Shown here: positions 54,831 to 64,000 of the stretch, piece by piece
Numbering within the stretch: the stretch's first letter is position 1
How the letters are laid out: each line of letters begins with the position of its first letter
Source of the DNA: Streptococcus minor DSM 17118
GTDB taxonomy: Bacteria; Bacillota; Bacilli; Lactobacillales; Streptococcaceae
Direction: 5' to 3'
NCBI RefSeq assembly: GCF_000377005.1
Contig: NZ_AQYB01000028.1
Location: 1-64,000, forward strand
Length of the DNA stretch: 64,000 bases
Translations under genes and position numbers: made by a program
Notes under the pieces: generated by a model
What the model saw: the letters and a program-made list of their open reading frames with translations, nothing else
The model's database searches: none
What the model was told of the DNA's origin: nothing

Positions 54831-56228
54831 ATGGCAGTTCCAACTGAAACTTTTTATCAGTTTCCAGAGGGTTTTCTCTGGGGTAGTTCCACTTCTGGTC
54901 CACAAACCGAAGGAACAGTTGAGGGTGATGGTAAATCAATGAGCAACTGGGATTACTGGTACAGCATTGCACCAGAAAAATTTCATGCTCAGATTGGTCC
55001 TAAGGATACTTCAACCTTTTACAAAAACTATAGGAAAGACATCAGCCTGTTGAAGGAAACAGGGCATACAGTTTTTCGTACCTCTATCCAGTGGTCACGC
55101 TTGATTCCAAAAGGAACAGGAGAGGTAAACCAGCAAGCCGTTGCATTTTACAGAGAAGTCTTTTCAGAGATTAAAAAGCAAGGGATTCAGTTAATCGTCA
55201 ATTTGTACCATTTTGACTTACCTTATTGTCTGCAAGAAATCGGTGGCTGGGAAAATAAGGAAATAGTCTACGCCTTTGAAGCCTATGCTCGCACCTGCTT
55301 CGATTTGTTTGGTGATATCGTAGATACTTGGATTACTTTTAATGAACCAATTGTCCCCGTAGAATGTGGTTATTTAGGAGAGTATCACTATCCTTGTAAG
55401 GTTGATATGAAGGCAGCCGTTCAGGTTGCTTATCATACGCAGCTAGCTAGTTCCTTAGCTGTGAAAGCTTGCCATGACATAAATCCTCACCATAAAATTT
55501 GTATCGTTCTCAATTTAACACCTGCTTATCCAAGAAGTGAAAGTTCAGAAGATAAAACAGCTGCTCGCTTAGCAGAACTCTTCCAGACAAAGAGCTTCCT
55601 AGATCCGTCTGTTTTGGGGACATATCCAGAAGAACTGATTTCTATCGTAAAAGAACATGACCTGTTACCAGAATGGACTCAAGAGGAATTGGATATCATC
55701 AAAGAGAATACTGTTGATTTTCTAGGTGTCAATTATTATCAACCCTTGCGCGTGCAGGCTCCAAGTGCTGATTCAAAAGAAAAACTTACCTTGGACTCTT
55801 TCTTTGCACCATATGATATGCCTGGCAAAAAAATCAATCCACATCGTGGTTGGGAAATCTACGAAAAAGGTATTTACGACATCGGCATCAATTTGAAAGA
55901 ACATTATGGCAATATCGAATGGCTGGTGACAGAAAATGGTATGGGTGTTGAAGGAGAAGAGAAATTTAGAAAAGATGGTGTCATTGAGGATGACTACCGA
56001 ATTGAATTTATCGAGGATCACTTAATTGAACTACACCGTGCTATACAGGATGGCAGCAACTGCAAGGGCTACATGCTGTGGACTTTCATTGATTGCTGGT
56101 CTTGGTTGAATGCTTATAAAAACCGCTATGGATTGGTAGAACTCAACTTGGAAAGCCAAGAACGAATCATCAAAAAATCAGGTTACTGGTTTAAGGAATT
56201 AAGCCAGAATAATGGTTTTAGAAAGTAG
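54831..56228 (+). CDS. GH1 6-phospho-beta-glucosidase
   Basis: A 465-residue family GH1 hydrolase. The acid/base Glu is in ITFNEP (about residue 170) and the nucleophile Glu in VTENGMG (about residue 366). The C-terminal AYKNRYGLVEL keeps the Lys and Tyr that bind the 6-phosphate in phospho-glycosidases, so the substrate should be a PTS-imported phosphorylated beta-disaccharide. Sequence around QTEGTVEGDGKSMSNWDYW differs from the common BglA/BglH type. First gene of an operon with MupG-like and PTS genes. Confidence 0.9.
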   Translation: MAVPTETFYQFPEGFLWGSSTSGPQTEGTVEGDGKSMSNWDYWYSIAPEKFHAQIGPKDTSTFYKNYRKDISLLKETGHTVFRTSIQWSRLIPKGTGEVNQQAVAFYREVFSEIKKQGIQLIVNLYHFDLPYCLQEIGGWENKEIVYAFEAYARTCFDLFGDIVDTWITFNEPIVPVECGYLGEYHYPCKVDMKAAVQVAYHTQLASSLAVKACHDINPHHKICIVLNLTPAYPRSESSEDKTAARLAELFQTKSFLDPSVLGTYPEELISIVKEHDLLPEWTQEELDIIKENTVDFLGVNYYQPLRVQAPSADSKEKLTLDSFFAPYDMPGKKINPHRGWEIYEKGIYDIGINLKEHYGNIEWLVTENGMGVEGEEKFRKDGVIEDDYRIEFIEDHLIELHRAIQDGSNCKGYMLWTFIDCWSWLNAYKNRYGLVELNLESQERIIKKSGYWFKELSQNNGFRK

Positions 56229-56238
56229 GAAATTCCCC

Positions 56239-57345
56239 ATGGTCACACTTGGTTTCTCTATCTATCCTGAAAAACATTCTTTAGACAAATCTTTAGCTTA
56301 CATCGAACAACTTGCCCAATATGGAGCAAAGCGGATGTTTATCAGTTTGTTACAGTTTAGCGAAGAGAGTCAATCCATCATAGACCTGTATCGTCGAATC
56401 ATTGCCTGTGCAAATGATAAAGGAATCGAGGTTGTGGCAGATATTAGCCCTGACTTTATTGCTAATAACAACTGGACTGGTCAGATTATATCCAAGGCAA
56501 AAGATATTGGATTGGCGGGAGTTCGGTTGGATGAAGCTCTTCCTTTGGATGAAATAGTGTCGCTGACACACAATGCCTACAATCTCAAGATAGAACTCAA
56601 CTCTAGCACGGATAAACAGCTTCTTTTAGACTTGATAGATGCAGGGGCTAACATTGAAAACTTGATTTGTTGTCATAATTTTTATCCTCATGAATTTACA
56701 GGCTTGTCTAGAGCACATTTTATGGACATGTCCCGATTTTATCATGAGCACCGCTTGGTTTCATCCGTTTTTGTTAGCTCTCATACCGCAACAGAAGGCC
56801 CCTGGCCAGTTACTGAAGGTTTGCCTACTCTGGAAGAATTGCGTCATGTTCCGATTTGGGTACAGGCTGAAGTCTTAAAAGCGACAGGCTTCTTTGACAA
56901 CATTATCATTTCTAATCAATTTATTGACGAAGAAGAATTGGCAATATTGGCTGAGACTCTTCATCGGGAAGAATTGGTTCTGGAATATGAAACCAGCCTT
57001 TCTTTGACAGATGTGGAACAACAAATCATGGATTTTCACCATGTCTACAGAGGTGATATTTCAGAATATGTGATTCGCTCAACTTGGCCACGGGTTCACT
57101 ATGCTAGTGAATCCATTCCACCAAGAAATCATGAAAAAAATGTCCAGCGTGGCACGATTATGATTGACAATGATCTCTATACTCGCTATAAGGGAGAATT
57201 ACAAATTGCCTTGAAGACATTTTCCGTCAGTGAAAAAACCAACCCAGTAGGGCAGCTAACTGAGGAGAGTCTCTTGATTTTAGACTTTATGAAGCCTGAG
57301 CAATCCTTCTTTTTACGAAAAAAATCTTACACTAAACTTCATTAA
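56239..57345 (+). CDS. MupG-like (DUF871) protein, putative 6-phospho-N-acetylmuramidase
   Basis: A 368-residue TIM-barrel protein with a C-terminal beta domain. It begins MVTLGFSIYPEKHSLDKSLAYI and has KRMFISLLQF, VVADISPDFIANN, GLAGVRLDE, CHNFYPHEFTGLSRAHF and, late, NPVGQLTEESLLILDF. In S. aureus MupG cleaves MurNAc-6P-GlcNAc inside the cell. No murQ or murR lies beside it here, so the substrate may differ. Start at ATG 56239, ten bases after the GH1 stop; the longer in-frame start overlaps that gene. Confidence 0.85.
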   Translation: MVTLGFSIYPEKHSLDKSLAYIEQLAQYGAKRMFISLLQFSEESQSIIDLYRRIIACANDKGIEVVADISPDFIANNNWTGQIISKAKDIGLAGVRLDEALPLDEIVSLTHNAYNLKIELNSSTDKQLLLDLIDAGANIENLICCHNFYPHEFTGLSRAHFMDMSRFYHEHRLVSSVFVSSHTATEGPWPVTEGLPTLEELRHVPIWVQAEVLKATGFFDNIIISNQFIDEEELAILAETLHREELVLEYETSLSLTDVEQQIMDFHHVYRGDISEYVIRSTWPRVHYASESIPPRNHEKNVQRGTIMIDNDLYTRYKGELQIALKTFSVSEKTNPVGQLTEESLLILDFMKPEQSFFLRKKSYTKLH

Positions 57346-57410
57346 TGATACGGAAAAAATACTTACCACAGATTCCATTAAGTTTGATACAATATATAGT
57401 ATAAGAGTGA

Positions 57411-59435
57411 ATGGAAGTATGGATGGCCATGTTATCAAAAAAAGAAATGAGTATTGTGGAAGTCCTGCTCAAATACCAGGGAGTCTACATTAGCAGTCAA
57501 GAGCTAGCAGATGCTGTAGGCTATAGTGATAGGACGGTTCGTAAATATTTAAAGTCTTTAGAAAATATTTTAAAAGAACACGGAGCCCATCTTTCGTCCA
57601 AACAGGGCAAGGGAACACAATTTTGGATAAGTGATTCTGTAGCCTTCGATACTTTCTGGATTGAGGAAAAAGGTCATCACAAGGCAGTATCAGATGTGAC
57701 AAAATTAGAGGTTGGGGATGACCGCAAACGATACATCATCAATAAATTGTTTTTTGAAGGTGGACCATGTAGCCTAGCTAATCTATCTAAGGAATTGTAT
57801 ATTAGCAAAACCAGTGTTTCGCAACTGATAGCAGACATTCGGGAGATGATAGCAGGTTATCACTTAACTTTAGAGACTGAGCACCATCGCCTCCAAGTTT
57901 ATGGCAAGGAAAAGGATATTCGGCATTTTATTAAAGATTATTTCTTTTTAGATAGCTTTAATGGTTCAGTTTTCTCTTTGATAGGCGATGAGTTACTAGA
58001 AAAAGTACAGTTATCTGAAATTATCCATATCGTCATCAACCATACTCGTAATGCAGATTTGAAGTTGGCAGACTTTGTCCTTCATAATCTGATTCTTCAC
58101 ATAGCTTTAGCTGTTAAGCGATTAAAAATTTCCAGCCCCGTCTATTCCTTGAGTGGTTTTGCACATTTACGCAATAGTCAAGAATATCGGGTCGCTCAAG
58201 CCATCATTGGGGACCTGGAAGAAAAATTAGCAATTTCTTTCCCCGAGCAGGAAGTGGTTTATATCACCACGCATCTACGTTCTGCGGGTAATATTTTAGA
58301 TGATTCTGATGAAGCATCTGCTGCCCTTGAGAGCTTAGAAGACCATATCCAGTCTGCTTTAGTAGGTATTGGGAAAGAATTGAGTCTGCCACTTGAGGAG
58401 GACCATCACCTTATCAATAATCTAAAAGCTCATTTTACGCCTTTTCTATCTCGTTTGCACAACCATGTCCAATTTTCTAATCCCTTAACAGAGGAAATTC
58501 AAGCAGAATATGGCCCTGTTCTAGACGTGATTAAGGCTCACTTTCTCAAGCTACCTGAGCTAGAACCATATGATATTAAAGATGATGAATGGGTTTATAT
58601 TGCTCTTCATATTCTTGCTACGATTGAAAAACTCAATCACCAGCAAAGAAAAAGAGTCCTGGTTGTTTGCGCAACAGGTGTTGGTAGTGCCCGGATGTTG
58701 AAAAATCGACTGGAAAGAGAATTCTCAAGAGAAATTGAGATAGAAGATGTGGTTAGTTATTTTGATTTGGCTCAACATAATCTTCAAAATGTTGATTTGA
58801 TTATTTCTTCAGTTGATTTAACTGGTCTCCTCTTTTTGGTTCCTGTTGTTCAGGTCGGTGTACTTTTAAACCAAAAAGATATTGAGAAGATAAGAACAAA
58901 GCTGACGAGTATTGTTGTTAAACCTCGGTTGGCAGCGAGTAGTCCATCAGAGTTTTTAGAACAAACAGATCAACAATTGGAAATGATCTTTCGCAAAGAA
59001 CAATTTCTGGTCTTTGAGGAGAAGATTTCTAAGCAAAAAGCTCTTGATGCTATGATTGGTCAACTGAAAGAAGCTGATGGTGAGGAGTTTATCGAGGCCT
59101 TTAAGCAACAATTGCAATTGCGAGAACGCCTAAGTCCTGTTGTATTTGCAGATATTTTAGCCTTTCCACATCCTGCCAAGCCACTCAGTATCCAAGAGCA
59201 GATTGTCGTTGCGGTTTTTAAAGAACCCCTGATGTGGGATGAGCACTCATCTCGGGTACAATTTGTTTTTCTGATTTCCCCATCCATGAGCCGCAACCAA
59301 GTATTAAAAGAAGTTTCTCCCAAGTTGGTTGATTTTGTAGAGGATACATCCCTACAAAGAAAGCTACTGGAGAATCCAACTTTTGAAACCTTAAAAAATA
59401 TATTTATTCCCTTGCTGAGGGGAGGAGGTAAATAA
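57411..59435 (+). CDS. PRD-containing transcriptional regulator (LicR/MtlR/BglG-like)
   Basis: A 674-residue PTS-controlled activator. Two N-terminal helix-turn-helix domains (about 8-70 and 100-165), PRD1 (about 190-300, His in LILHIALAVKRL and YITTHL), PRD2 (about 305-415, His in RLHNHV and YIALHI), an EIIB-like domain (CATGVGSARML, about 418-505) and an EIIA-like domain (about 530-670, His in AFPHPAKPL). Phosphorylation state reports sugar flux. The start is uncertain: ATG 57411 or ATG 57429 (MLSKKEMS); neither has a strong ribosome binding site. Likely regulator of this operon. Confidence 0.88.
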   Translation: MEVWMAMLSKKEMSIVEVLLKYQGVYISSQELADAVGYSDRTVRKYLKSLENILKEHGAHLSSKQGKGTQFWISDSVAFDTFWIEEKGHHKAVSDVTKLEVGDDRKRYIINKLFFEGGPCSLANLSKELYISKTSVSQLIADIREMIAGYHLTLETEHHRLQVYGKEKDIRHFIKDYFFLDSFNGSVFSLIGDELLEKVQLSEIIHIVINHTRNADLKLADFVLHNLILHIALAVKRLKISSPVYSLSGFAHLRNSQEYRVAQAIIGDLEEKLAISFPEQEVVYITTHLRSAGNILDDSDEASAALESLEDHIQSALVGIGKELSLPLEEDHHLINNLKAHFTPFLSRLHNHVQFSNPLTEEIQAEYGPVLDVIKAHFLKLPELEPYDIKDDEWVYIALHILATIEKLNHQQRKRVLVVCATGVGSARMLKNRLEREFSREIEIEDVVSYFDLAQHNLQNVDLIISSVDLTGLLFLVPVVQVGVLLNQKDIEKIRTKLTSIVVKPRLAASSPSEFLEQTDQQLEMIFRKEQFLVFEEKISKQKALDAMIGQLKEADGEEFIEAFKQQLQLRERLSPVVFADILAFPHPAKPLSIQEQIVVAVFKEPLMWDEHSSRVQFVFLISPSMSRNQVLKEVSPKLVDFVEDTSLQRKLLENPTFETLKNIFIPLLRGGGK

Positions 59436-59436
59436 A

Positions 59437-59748
59437 ATGAAACATATCTTATTAGTTTGTAATGCTGGTATGTCTACAAGCATGCTGGTTACCAAAATGT
59501 TAAAAGCAGCAGAAGCTAGAAATGTTGAAGCAACCATTTGGGCTGTTCCTGTTTCTGAAGTTGCAGATGAGGTTGCTAACAAGAACATTGATGCTATTCT
59601 AGTTGGCCCACAAGTTCGTTTTATGCTAAAAGAGTATAAGGAAAACTATGAGCCAGGTATTAAAGTAGCCGACATCAATATGGTGGATTATGGTACGATG
59701 AATGGTGATAATGTTTTGAAAACTGCTCTTGATTTGATTGGAGGCTAA
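59437..59748 (+). CDS. PTS lactose/cellobiose-family EIIB
   Basis: A 103-residue EIIB. The phospho-accepting Cys8 is in LLVCNAGMSTSMLV. It passes phosphate from EIIA to the sugar at the EIIC permease. One base after the regulator stop, and two bases before EIIA. Confidence 0.94.
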   Translation: MKHILLVCNAGMSTSMLVTKMLKAAEARNVEATIWAVPVSEVADEVANKNIDAILVGPQVRFMLKEYKENYEPGIKVADINMVDYGTMNGDNVLKTALDLIGG

Positions 59749-59750
59749 GT

Positions 59751-60077
59751 ATGGCAACACCTTCCAATCTTGAAGCAGTGATGGGGCTGATCATGCACGG
59801 TGGAGATGCCAAAGGAAATGCTGTGGAAGCTATTCGCTGTGCAAAACTTGGGCAATTCGACCAGGCCAAGGAATACCTTGAGAAGGCAAATAAAGCGTTG
59901 AATGTCGCCCATAATTCGCAAACAAGTCTCTTAACTCAGGAAGCATCAGGAGATTCAGTAGAGTTATCTTTGCTTCTGGTCCATGGTCAAGATCACTTGA
60001 TGACTGCTCTGACTTTTATCGATTTGGCTAAGGAAGTGGTTGAAGTCTACGAACGAATGGAGCAATTAGGAGGATAA
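59751..60077 (+). CDS. PTS lactose/cellobiose-family EIIA
   Basis: A 108-residue helical EIIA with LIMHGGDAKGNAVEAIRCAK and the active-site His in LLLVHGQDHLMTALT (about residue 80). It takes phosphate from HPr. Trimeric in relatives. Confidence 0.94.
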   Translation: MATPSNLEAVMGLIMHGGDAKGNAVEAIRCAKLGQFDQAKEYLEKANKALNVAHNSQTSLLTQEASGDSVELSLLLVHGQDHLMTALTFIDLAKEVVEVYERMEQLGG

Positions 60078-60080
60078 GAA

Positions 60081-60521
60081 ATGGATATCACAACTAGTAA
60101 ATCCTGCTCTCTTCCAGCTACAGCTATTTTCCAAGCGATTACCAAGTCCTTGCTAGACGATTATGCCCAAAATACCAAAGAAGAATTAAGAGAAGAGGAT
60201 TTGAAGTCAGGGCTATCCTACATTAAGTATTTTGGTTCTAAAAACCAACATAGTACCAAGGTAACTCTGGAATCTTTTAATCCTCCCAATCTCTATACTG
60301 CTGTATTTTCGACCAATCGTGGGAAACAGAGAATTTCTTATCGATTGGAGGCTCTGTCAGATGCTGAAACAACAATTTACTATAGCCAAGAGGTAGAACA
60401 GACTTCTTTCTATCAAAAGGCAAATGATTTTCTGCTAGGTCTACTGTTTAAGAAAGGCTTAGAAAGAAAAATAGATGCTCAATTGACTGCCCTAGTCAAT
60501 TATGTAGAAAAACAAATGTAA
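60081..60521 (+). CDS. DUF3284-family protein
   Basis: A 146-residue cytoplasmic protein of the DUF3284 family (SRPBCC-like fold is plausible). It carries TSKSCSLPATAIFQAITKSLLDD and KGLERKIDAQL. Such genes accompany lactose/cellobiose-family PTS operons in Firmicutes, but the function is unknown. The ATG follows TTAGGAGG within the EIIA end. Confidence 0.85.
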   Translation: MDITTSKSCSLPATAIFQAITKSLLDDYAQNTKEELREEDLKSGLSYIKYFGSKNQHSTKVTLESFNPPNLYTAVFSTNRGKQRISYRLEALSDAETTIYYSQEVEQTSFYQKANDFLLGLLFKKGLERKIDAQLTALVNYVEKQM

Positions 60522-60565
60522 CCTAATTTATAAAAACATAATATCATAATATAAGGAGAAGATTT

Positions 60566-61939
60566 ATGTCGTCATTTTCTGAAAAATTTATGGATATTGC
60601 CGGTAAAATTGGCTCTCAAAGACATTTAGTAGCCATCCGGGATTCCTTTATTGCCATGATGCCCATTACCATGGCAGGCTCTGTTGCTGTTTTGCTCAAT
60701 GTTTTCTTGAGGGATATCCCAACTGGTATGGGAAATCCTGACTTTGCAACTGCTATGGCGCCTATTATCAATATCAATGGTTATGTTTACTTCGGTACCA
60801 TTGGTATTATGGCCCTTGTATTTGCCTTTGCCTTTGGTTATAACCTCTCTTTGATGTATAAGGTCAATCCTTTGGCAGGTGGTTTAATTTCCTTCGCATC
60901 TTTTGTGTCAACCATTCCACAATCATTGACTATTTCAACTCCATTGCCAGATGCTAGTGCTAGCTTGATTTCAAATTTGAAAGATTTGGGATTGACCATT
61001 ACTACTATGGACGGTGTTTCAAGCTTAGAAGCTAGTCAGTGGGGTGCGATTGCTCTAAAATACGCTGGAGCAACAGGTCTCTTTACAGCTCTCTTTGTTG
61101 GATTTTTAGCTACCTTTGTATATGCAACCTTGACGAAACGTAATATCGTGATTAAGATGCCTGATTCTGTTCCACCAGCAGTTAATAAAGCTTTTGCATC
61201 TATCATTCCTGGTACAGCAGCTATCTATGTTACATCAATTGTAGCCTTCCTCATCTTCACAATGTCAGGTCTCTCTCTCAGTGATTTGATTTCTAAATAT
61301 GTTCAAATTCCTCTATTAGGTTTGTCACAAGGTTTGGGTTCAGTTATCCTCCTAACCTTCTTGGTACAGCTTTTCTGGTTCTTTGGAATCCATGGCCACA
61401 ACGTATTGGCTCCTGTCTTGGATGGTATCTATGTAGTAGCTCTAACTGAGAATACAGCAGCTTATGAAGCTACTCGCAGTGTTGCAGATCTGCCTTATCT
61501 ATGGACTCGTGGCTCCTTCGATGCTTATGCTCAAATGGGTGGTTCAGGTGTGACGCTTGCCCTTATCATTGCCATCTTCCTCTTCTCTAAACGTGAAGAG
61601 CATAGAGCAGTTGCGAAACTATCTGCTCCGATGGGACTCTTTAACATCAACGAGCCAATTACATTTGGTATCCCAATGGTGTTAAATCCAGTCTTTGTTA
61701 TCCCTTGGCTTATTGTACCACCAGTATGTGCAACGATTGCTTACTTGGCTACAGCTTCAGGTCTTATTCCACCAGTCTTTGCAACTGTTCCATGGATCAC
61801 ACCTCCAGGTCTTTATGCTTACCTAGCAACTGGTGGTAATGTTATGGCAGCTCTGGTTTCCCTCTTTAATTTATTTGTAGCCTTCCTTATCTGGACACCA
61901 TTTGTCATTGCGGCCAATAAGGTAAAAGCAGGTGAATAA
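60566..61939 (+). CDS. PTS cellobiose-family EIIC
   Basis: A 457-residue sugar permease with about ten transmembrane helices. Conserved segments are RDSFIAMMPITMAGS, FFGIHGHNVL (substrate site) and FNINEPITFGIPMVLNP. With EIIA and EIIB it imports and phosphorylates a beta-linked disaccharide for the GH1 or MupG-like enzyme. The ATG follows AAGGAG. The GTG of a small membrane gene overlaps its end. Confidence 0.95.
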   Translation: MSSFSEKFMDIAGKIGSQRHLVAIRDSFIAMMPITMAGSVAVLLNVFLRDIPTGMGNPDFATAMAPIININGYVYFGTIGIMALVFAFAFGYNLSLMYKVNPLAGGLISFASFVSTIPQSLTISTPLPDASASLISNLKDLGLTITTMDGVSSLEASQWGAIALKYAGATGLFTALFVGFLATFVYATLTKRNIVIKMPDSVPPAVNKAFASIIPGTAAIYVTSIVAFLIFTMSGLSLSDLISKYVQIPLLGLSQGLGSVILLTFLVQLFWFFGIHGHNVLAPVLDGIYVVALTENTAAYEATRSVADLPYLWTRGSFDAYAQMGGSGVTLALIIAIFLFSKREEHRAVAKLSAPMGLFNINEPITFGIPMVLNPVFVIPWLIVPPVCATIAYLATASGLIPPVFATVPWITPPGLYAYLATGGNVMAALVSLFNLFVAFLIWTPFVIAANKVKAGE

Positions 61940-62084
61940 GGGGAAAGGGTCTTGGGCAACCTTTTTACTGGCATTTGGATTTTTCCTCATCGCCATCAGC
62001 CCTTTTAGTTCTAGAAAGTATCTTACAATCGTAGCTGGGGTTGCCTTGGCGGGTCTAGGCTACTTTCTGACAAGGAAAAAGTAA
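61932..62084 (+). CDS. 50-residue two-helix membrane peptide at the end of the PTS operon
   Basis: An ORF starting with GTG 61932, overlapping the EIIC stop by eight bases, encodes MNKGKGSWATFLLAFGFF and then a second hydrophobic segment (YLTIVAGVALAGLGYFL) and ends TRKK. Two short membrane helices with basic ends suggest a real small membrane protein translated by coupling with EIIC. No family recognised; the lack of a clear ribosome binding site lowers confidence. Confidence 0.5.
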   Translation: MNKGKGSWATFLLAFGFFLIAISPFSSRKYLTIVAGVALAGLGYFLTRKK

Positions 62085-62111
62085 GGTTTCCTACTAATAA
62101 TAGAAAAAATA

Positions 62112-62147
62112 GACGGTAACAAGTTAAATGTGTTACCGTCTTATTTT
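62112..62147. terminator. Bidirectional terminator between the PTS operon and aroB
   Basis: GACGGTAACA (62112-62121) and TGTTACCGTC (62131-62140) form a perfect 10-bp stem, with A-rich and T-rich flanks serving both convergent operons. Confidence 0.85.
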
Positions 62148-62164
62148 GTATCATAGGAGAGAAT

Positions 62165-63232
62165 TTATTTTTCCAAGAAATCCTTCATGTCTTCTATGGG
62201 AATTTGATGGATAGTAGCAGTACCTAGTTTAGGAACAAGAATAATTTGGATAGATTTTCCACGTGCTTTTTTATCATGAGTGAGAGCTACATAGAGTTCA
62301 TCTGGATTCCATGGTTGGTGAGAGGTTGGAAGGCCAAACTTTTTACACATGTCGATGACCTTCTCTGTTATTCCGCTAGGCATCAGATGTTTCTTTTCAG
62401 CCACACGAGAAATCTGAACCATGCCGATGGCCACAGCTTCGCCATGCATGACCTGCCCATAACCGGCAGTTGCTTCGATAGCATGTCCAATGGTATGGCC
62501 GAAGTTCAGATAGAGTCGTATGCCCTTATCCAGTTCATCTTCAACCACGATTTTTCTCTTGACTTCGCAAGAGCGGTAGATGATAGTTTCTGCATTTTCT
62601 AAAATACTATCAACTGTTCCATCCATGTGTTCTAAATCGTTCCATAATTGGACATCATCAATGAGACCATACTTAACAACTTCTCCCATCCCCTCAATTA
62701 ATTCACGCTTGCCGAGAGTATGTAGAGTATCCGGGTCAATCAGCACACCGTCTGGCTGGCAAAAGGTTCCGACCATGTTTTTAGCAAAAGGAGTGTTTAC
62801 ACCTGTTTTGCCGCCTATAGAAGAATCAACTTGGGCTGTCAAGCTGGTTGGAACCTGCAAGAAATGGATTCCTCGCATATAGGTAGAGGCTACAAAACCT
62901 GCCAAATCACCGACAACACCACCACCAAGGGCAATAATACCATCACTCCTTGTCATGTCATGTTTTACTAGAAATTCATAAGCTTGATTCACAATGTCTA
63001 AATTTTTGGAGCTTTCACCTTCTGGAAAGACAAAAGCAATGGCCTCAAATCCAGCATTTTCAAGGCTAGTTTGAACAGTATCGAGATAAATAGAAGCGAC
63101 ATGGTCGTCTGTGATAATGGCGATTTTCTGTGGCTTCCATAGGTCTTTGACCCAGTTGCCAACCTGATTTAGACTACCTTTTTTGATGATAATATCATAA
63201 GGATTGTTGGGGAGATTCACAGTTAATTTCAT
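62165..63232 (-). CDS. aroB: 3-dehydroquinate synthase
   Basis: A 355-residue NAD- and metal-dependent enzyme converting DAHP to 3-dehydroquinate. [37 protein letters not shown] and [12 protein letters not shown] are all standard. The minus strand carries it with aroE overlapping by four bases, opposite to aroD-aroC-tyrA. The order aroE-aroB is kept as in other streptococci. Confidence 0.96.
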   Translation of the reverse strand: MKLTVNLPNNPYDIIIKKGSLNQVGNWVKDLWKPQKIAIITDDHVASIYLDTVQTSLENAGFEAIAFVFPEGESSKNLDIVNQAYEFLVKHDMTRSDGIIALGGGVVGDLAGFVASTYMRGIHFLQVPTSLTAQVDSSIGGKTGVNTPFAKNMVGTFCQPDGVLIDPDTLHTLGKRELIEGMGEVVKYGLIDDVQLWNDLEHMDGTVDSILENAETIIYRSCEVKRKIVVEDELDKGIRLYLNFGHTIGHAIEATAGYGQVMHGEAVAIGMVQISRVAEKKHLMPSGITEKVIDMCKKFGLPTSHQPWNPDELYVALTHDKKARGKSIQIILVPKLGTATIHQIPIEDMKDFLEK

Positions 63233-64000
63233 GAGTATCCTCTCTCGTTTTGCTGATATTTTTGGACCAATTCATTCCAAATCAGATCTGTTGGCATTTC
63301 TTTTCCTGTCCAAAGGTAAAAAGCCTCTGCTGCTTGGAAGAGTAGCATGCCCAAACCATTGATAGCAGTAGCTCCTTGTTGCTTGGCTAATTTTAGCAAA
63401 GGCGTTTCAAAAGGTTGGTAAATGACATCGACCACTAGTAATTTTTGGGAAAAAATTGTATTTTCACCCACAACCAAGGATTGCCCATCCATACCCACAC
63501 TCGTAGCATTAACAAAGAGGTCTGATTGATCAATCTTTTTTTGTAAGAGAGTGCTGTCTTCAAGTGGAAGGACGGAGATAGGAGTTCTAGTCTTTACACT
63601 AATTCTTTGAGCAGTAGTAGCATGTCTTTCTAAACTTTGGCTGCGGCTAAAAATAATGATTTCTTTTGCACCATCCAAGGCAGCTTGAGCCATAATAGCT
63701 GTAGCTGCCCCTCCTCCACCGAGTATGGTCACAGTCTTGCCTTGAACATGAAAATGAGCTTGTTTTACAAGACTCTTGAAGAAGCCAATGCCATCTGTGT
63801 TGTGGCCAATTAGTTGACCTTCTTTGTGAATGACAGTGTTGACAGCTCCTATTAGCTGAGCGGACTTGGTCAGTTGGTCTAGGTAGGGAAAAACAGCTTG
63901 TTTGTAGGGCATGGAAAGGTTGATTCCAAACATATCATAGCGCTTGATATTGTCCATGGTGGCAGCTAAATCTTTTTCAGAAATTTCCCAGGCTAGATAG
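63229..64000 (-). CDS. aroE: Shikimate dehydrogenase, 5' end beyond the window
   Basis: The frame continues past the right edge: before the internal Met at 63957 the sequence reads [14 protein letters not shown], which belongs to the N-terminal substrate domain of streptococcal AroE. About 40 N-terminal residues are outside the window. Visible are [10 protein letters not shown] (shikimate Lys), [16 protein letters not shown], the NADP loop [10 protein letters not shown] and the C-terminal [19 protein letters not shown]. It reduces 3-dehydroshikimate with NADPH. Confidence 0.94.
   Translation of the reverse strand, partial: YLAWEISEKDLAATMDNIKRYDMFGINLSMPYKQAVFPYLDQLTKSAQLIGAVNTVIHKEGQLIGHNTDGIGFFKSLVKQAHFHVQGKTVTILGGGGAATAIMAQAALDGAKEIIIFSRSQSLERHATTAQRISVKTRTPISVLPLEDSTLLQKKIDQSDLFVNATSVGMDGQSLVVGENTIFSQKLLVVDVIYQPFETPLLKLAKQQGATAINGLGMLLFQAAEAFYLWTGKEMPTDLIWNELVQKYQQNERGYS

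Overview
The window is low-GC Gram-positive chromosomal DNA from a Streptococcus. The evidence is a contiguous set of typical streptococcal loci: ezrA, the infC-rpmI-rplT operon, a rhamnose-polysaccharide (rgp/gac/scc-type) cluster, ltaS, aroD-aroC-tyrA-ylbF, extended -10 promoters (TGnTATAAT) and many PTS/PRD genes. A complete histidine operon plus a rhamnan cluster points to an oral streptococcus (sanguinis, mitis or mutans-like lineages). I cannot fix the species from sequence alone.

Region 1-4300 is accessory DNA that looks like the right end of a prophage or prophage remnant. It has a lysis cassette (coiled-coil fragment, phi-LC3-type holin, 41-residue membrane peptide, and a CHAP-SH3b endolysin closely resembling PlySs2). 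Facing it on the minus strand are a C-terminally short large serine recombinase, three small unknown genes, and a cluster of tiny genes including two hydrophobic peptides. A near-perfect 39-bp promoter-bearing repeat occurs twice here, and a short plus-strand RNA appears to lie antisense to the leader of the recombinase operon. This is the least-explained part of the window.

Region 4363-24478 is core chromosome. It holds ezrA, then a T-box-controlled histidine operon (hisC-hisZ-hisG-hisD-serB-hisB-hisH-hisA-hisF-hisI-hisE) with the debris of an FRG-domain gene between serB and hisB. After that come cls, a lipoprotein, recJ, apt, metA (with the acetyltransferase-type residue Glu111), a dnaD-like gene, trmK, a NIF3-family gene and a ZIP transporter.

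Region 24822-43913 makes a cell-wall rhamnose polysaccharide. rmlA-rmlC-(nucleotidyltransferase-like)-rmlB-rmlD supply dTDP-rhamnose. After a VTT-domain gene, rgpA-rgpB-rgpC-rgpD-GT-rgpF build and export the backbone. A GacH-like glycerophosphate transferase, a GT-C membrane glycosyltransferase, a GtrB-like lipid-sugar synthase and a second sulfatase-fold phosphotransferase probably decorate it. A third member of that fold, LtaS, lies further on.

Region 44253-54524 is core again: an EbsA-like gene, ferredoxin, a LysM protein, cmk, infC (probable AUA start)-rpmI-rplT, ltaS (minus), an RlmI-like methyltransferase whose promoter predicts a leaderless mRNA, and aroD-aroC-tyrA-ylbF. Region 54831-62084 is a sugar-uptake operon: GH1 6-phospho-beta-glucosidase, MupG-like protein, PRD regulator, PTS IIB, IIA, DUF3284, IIC and a 50-residue membrane peptide. 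The window ends with aroB and the partial aroE on the opposite strand, so the shikimate genes are split around the PTS operon.
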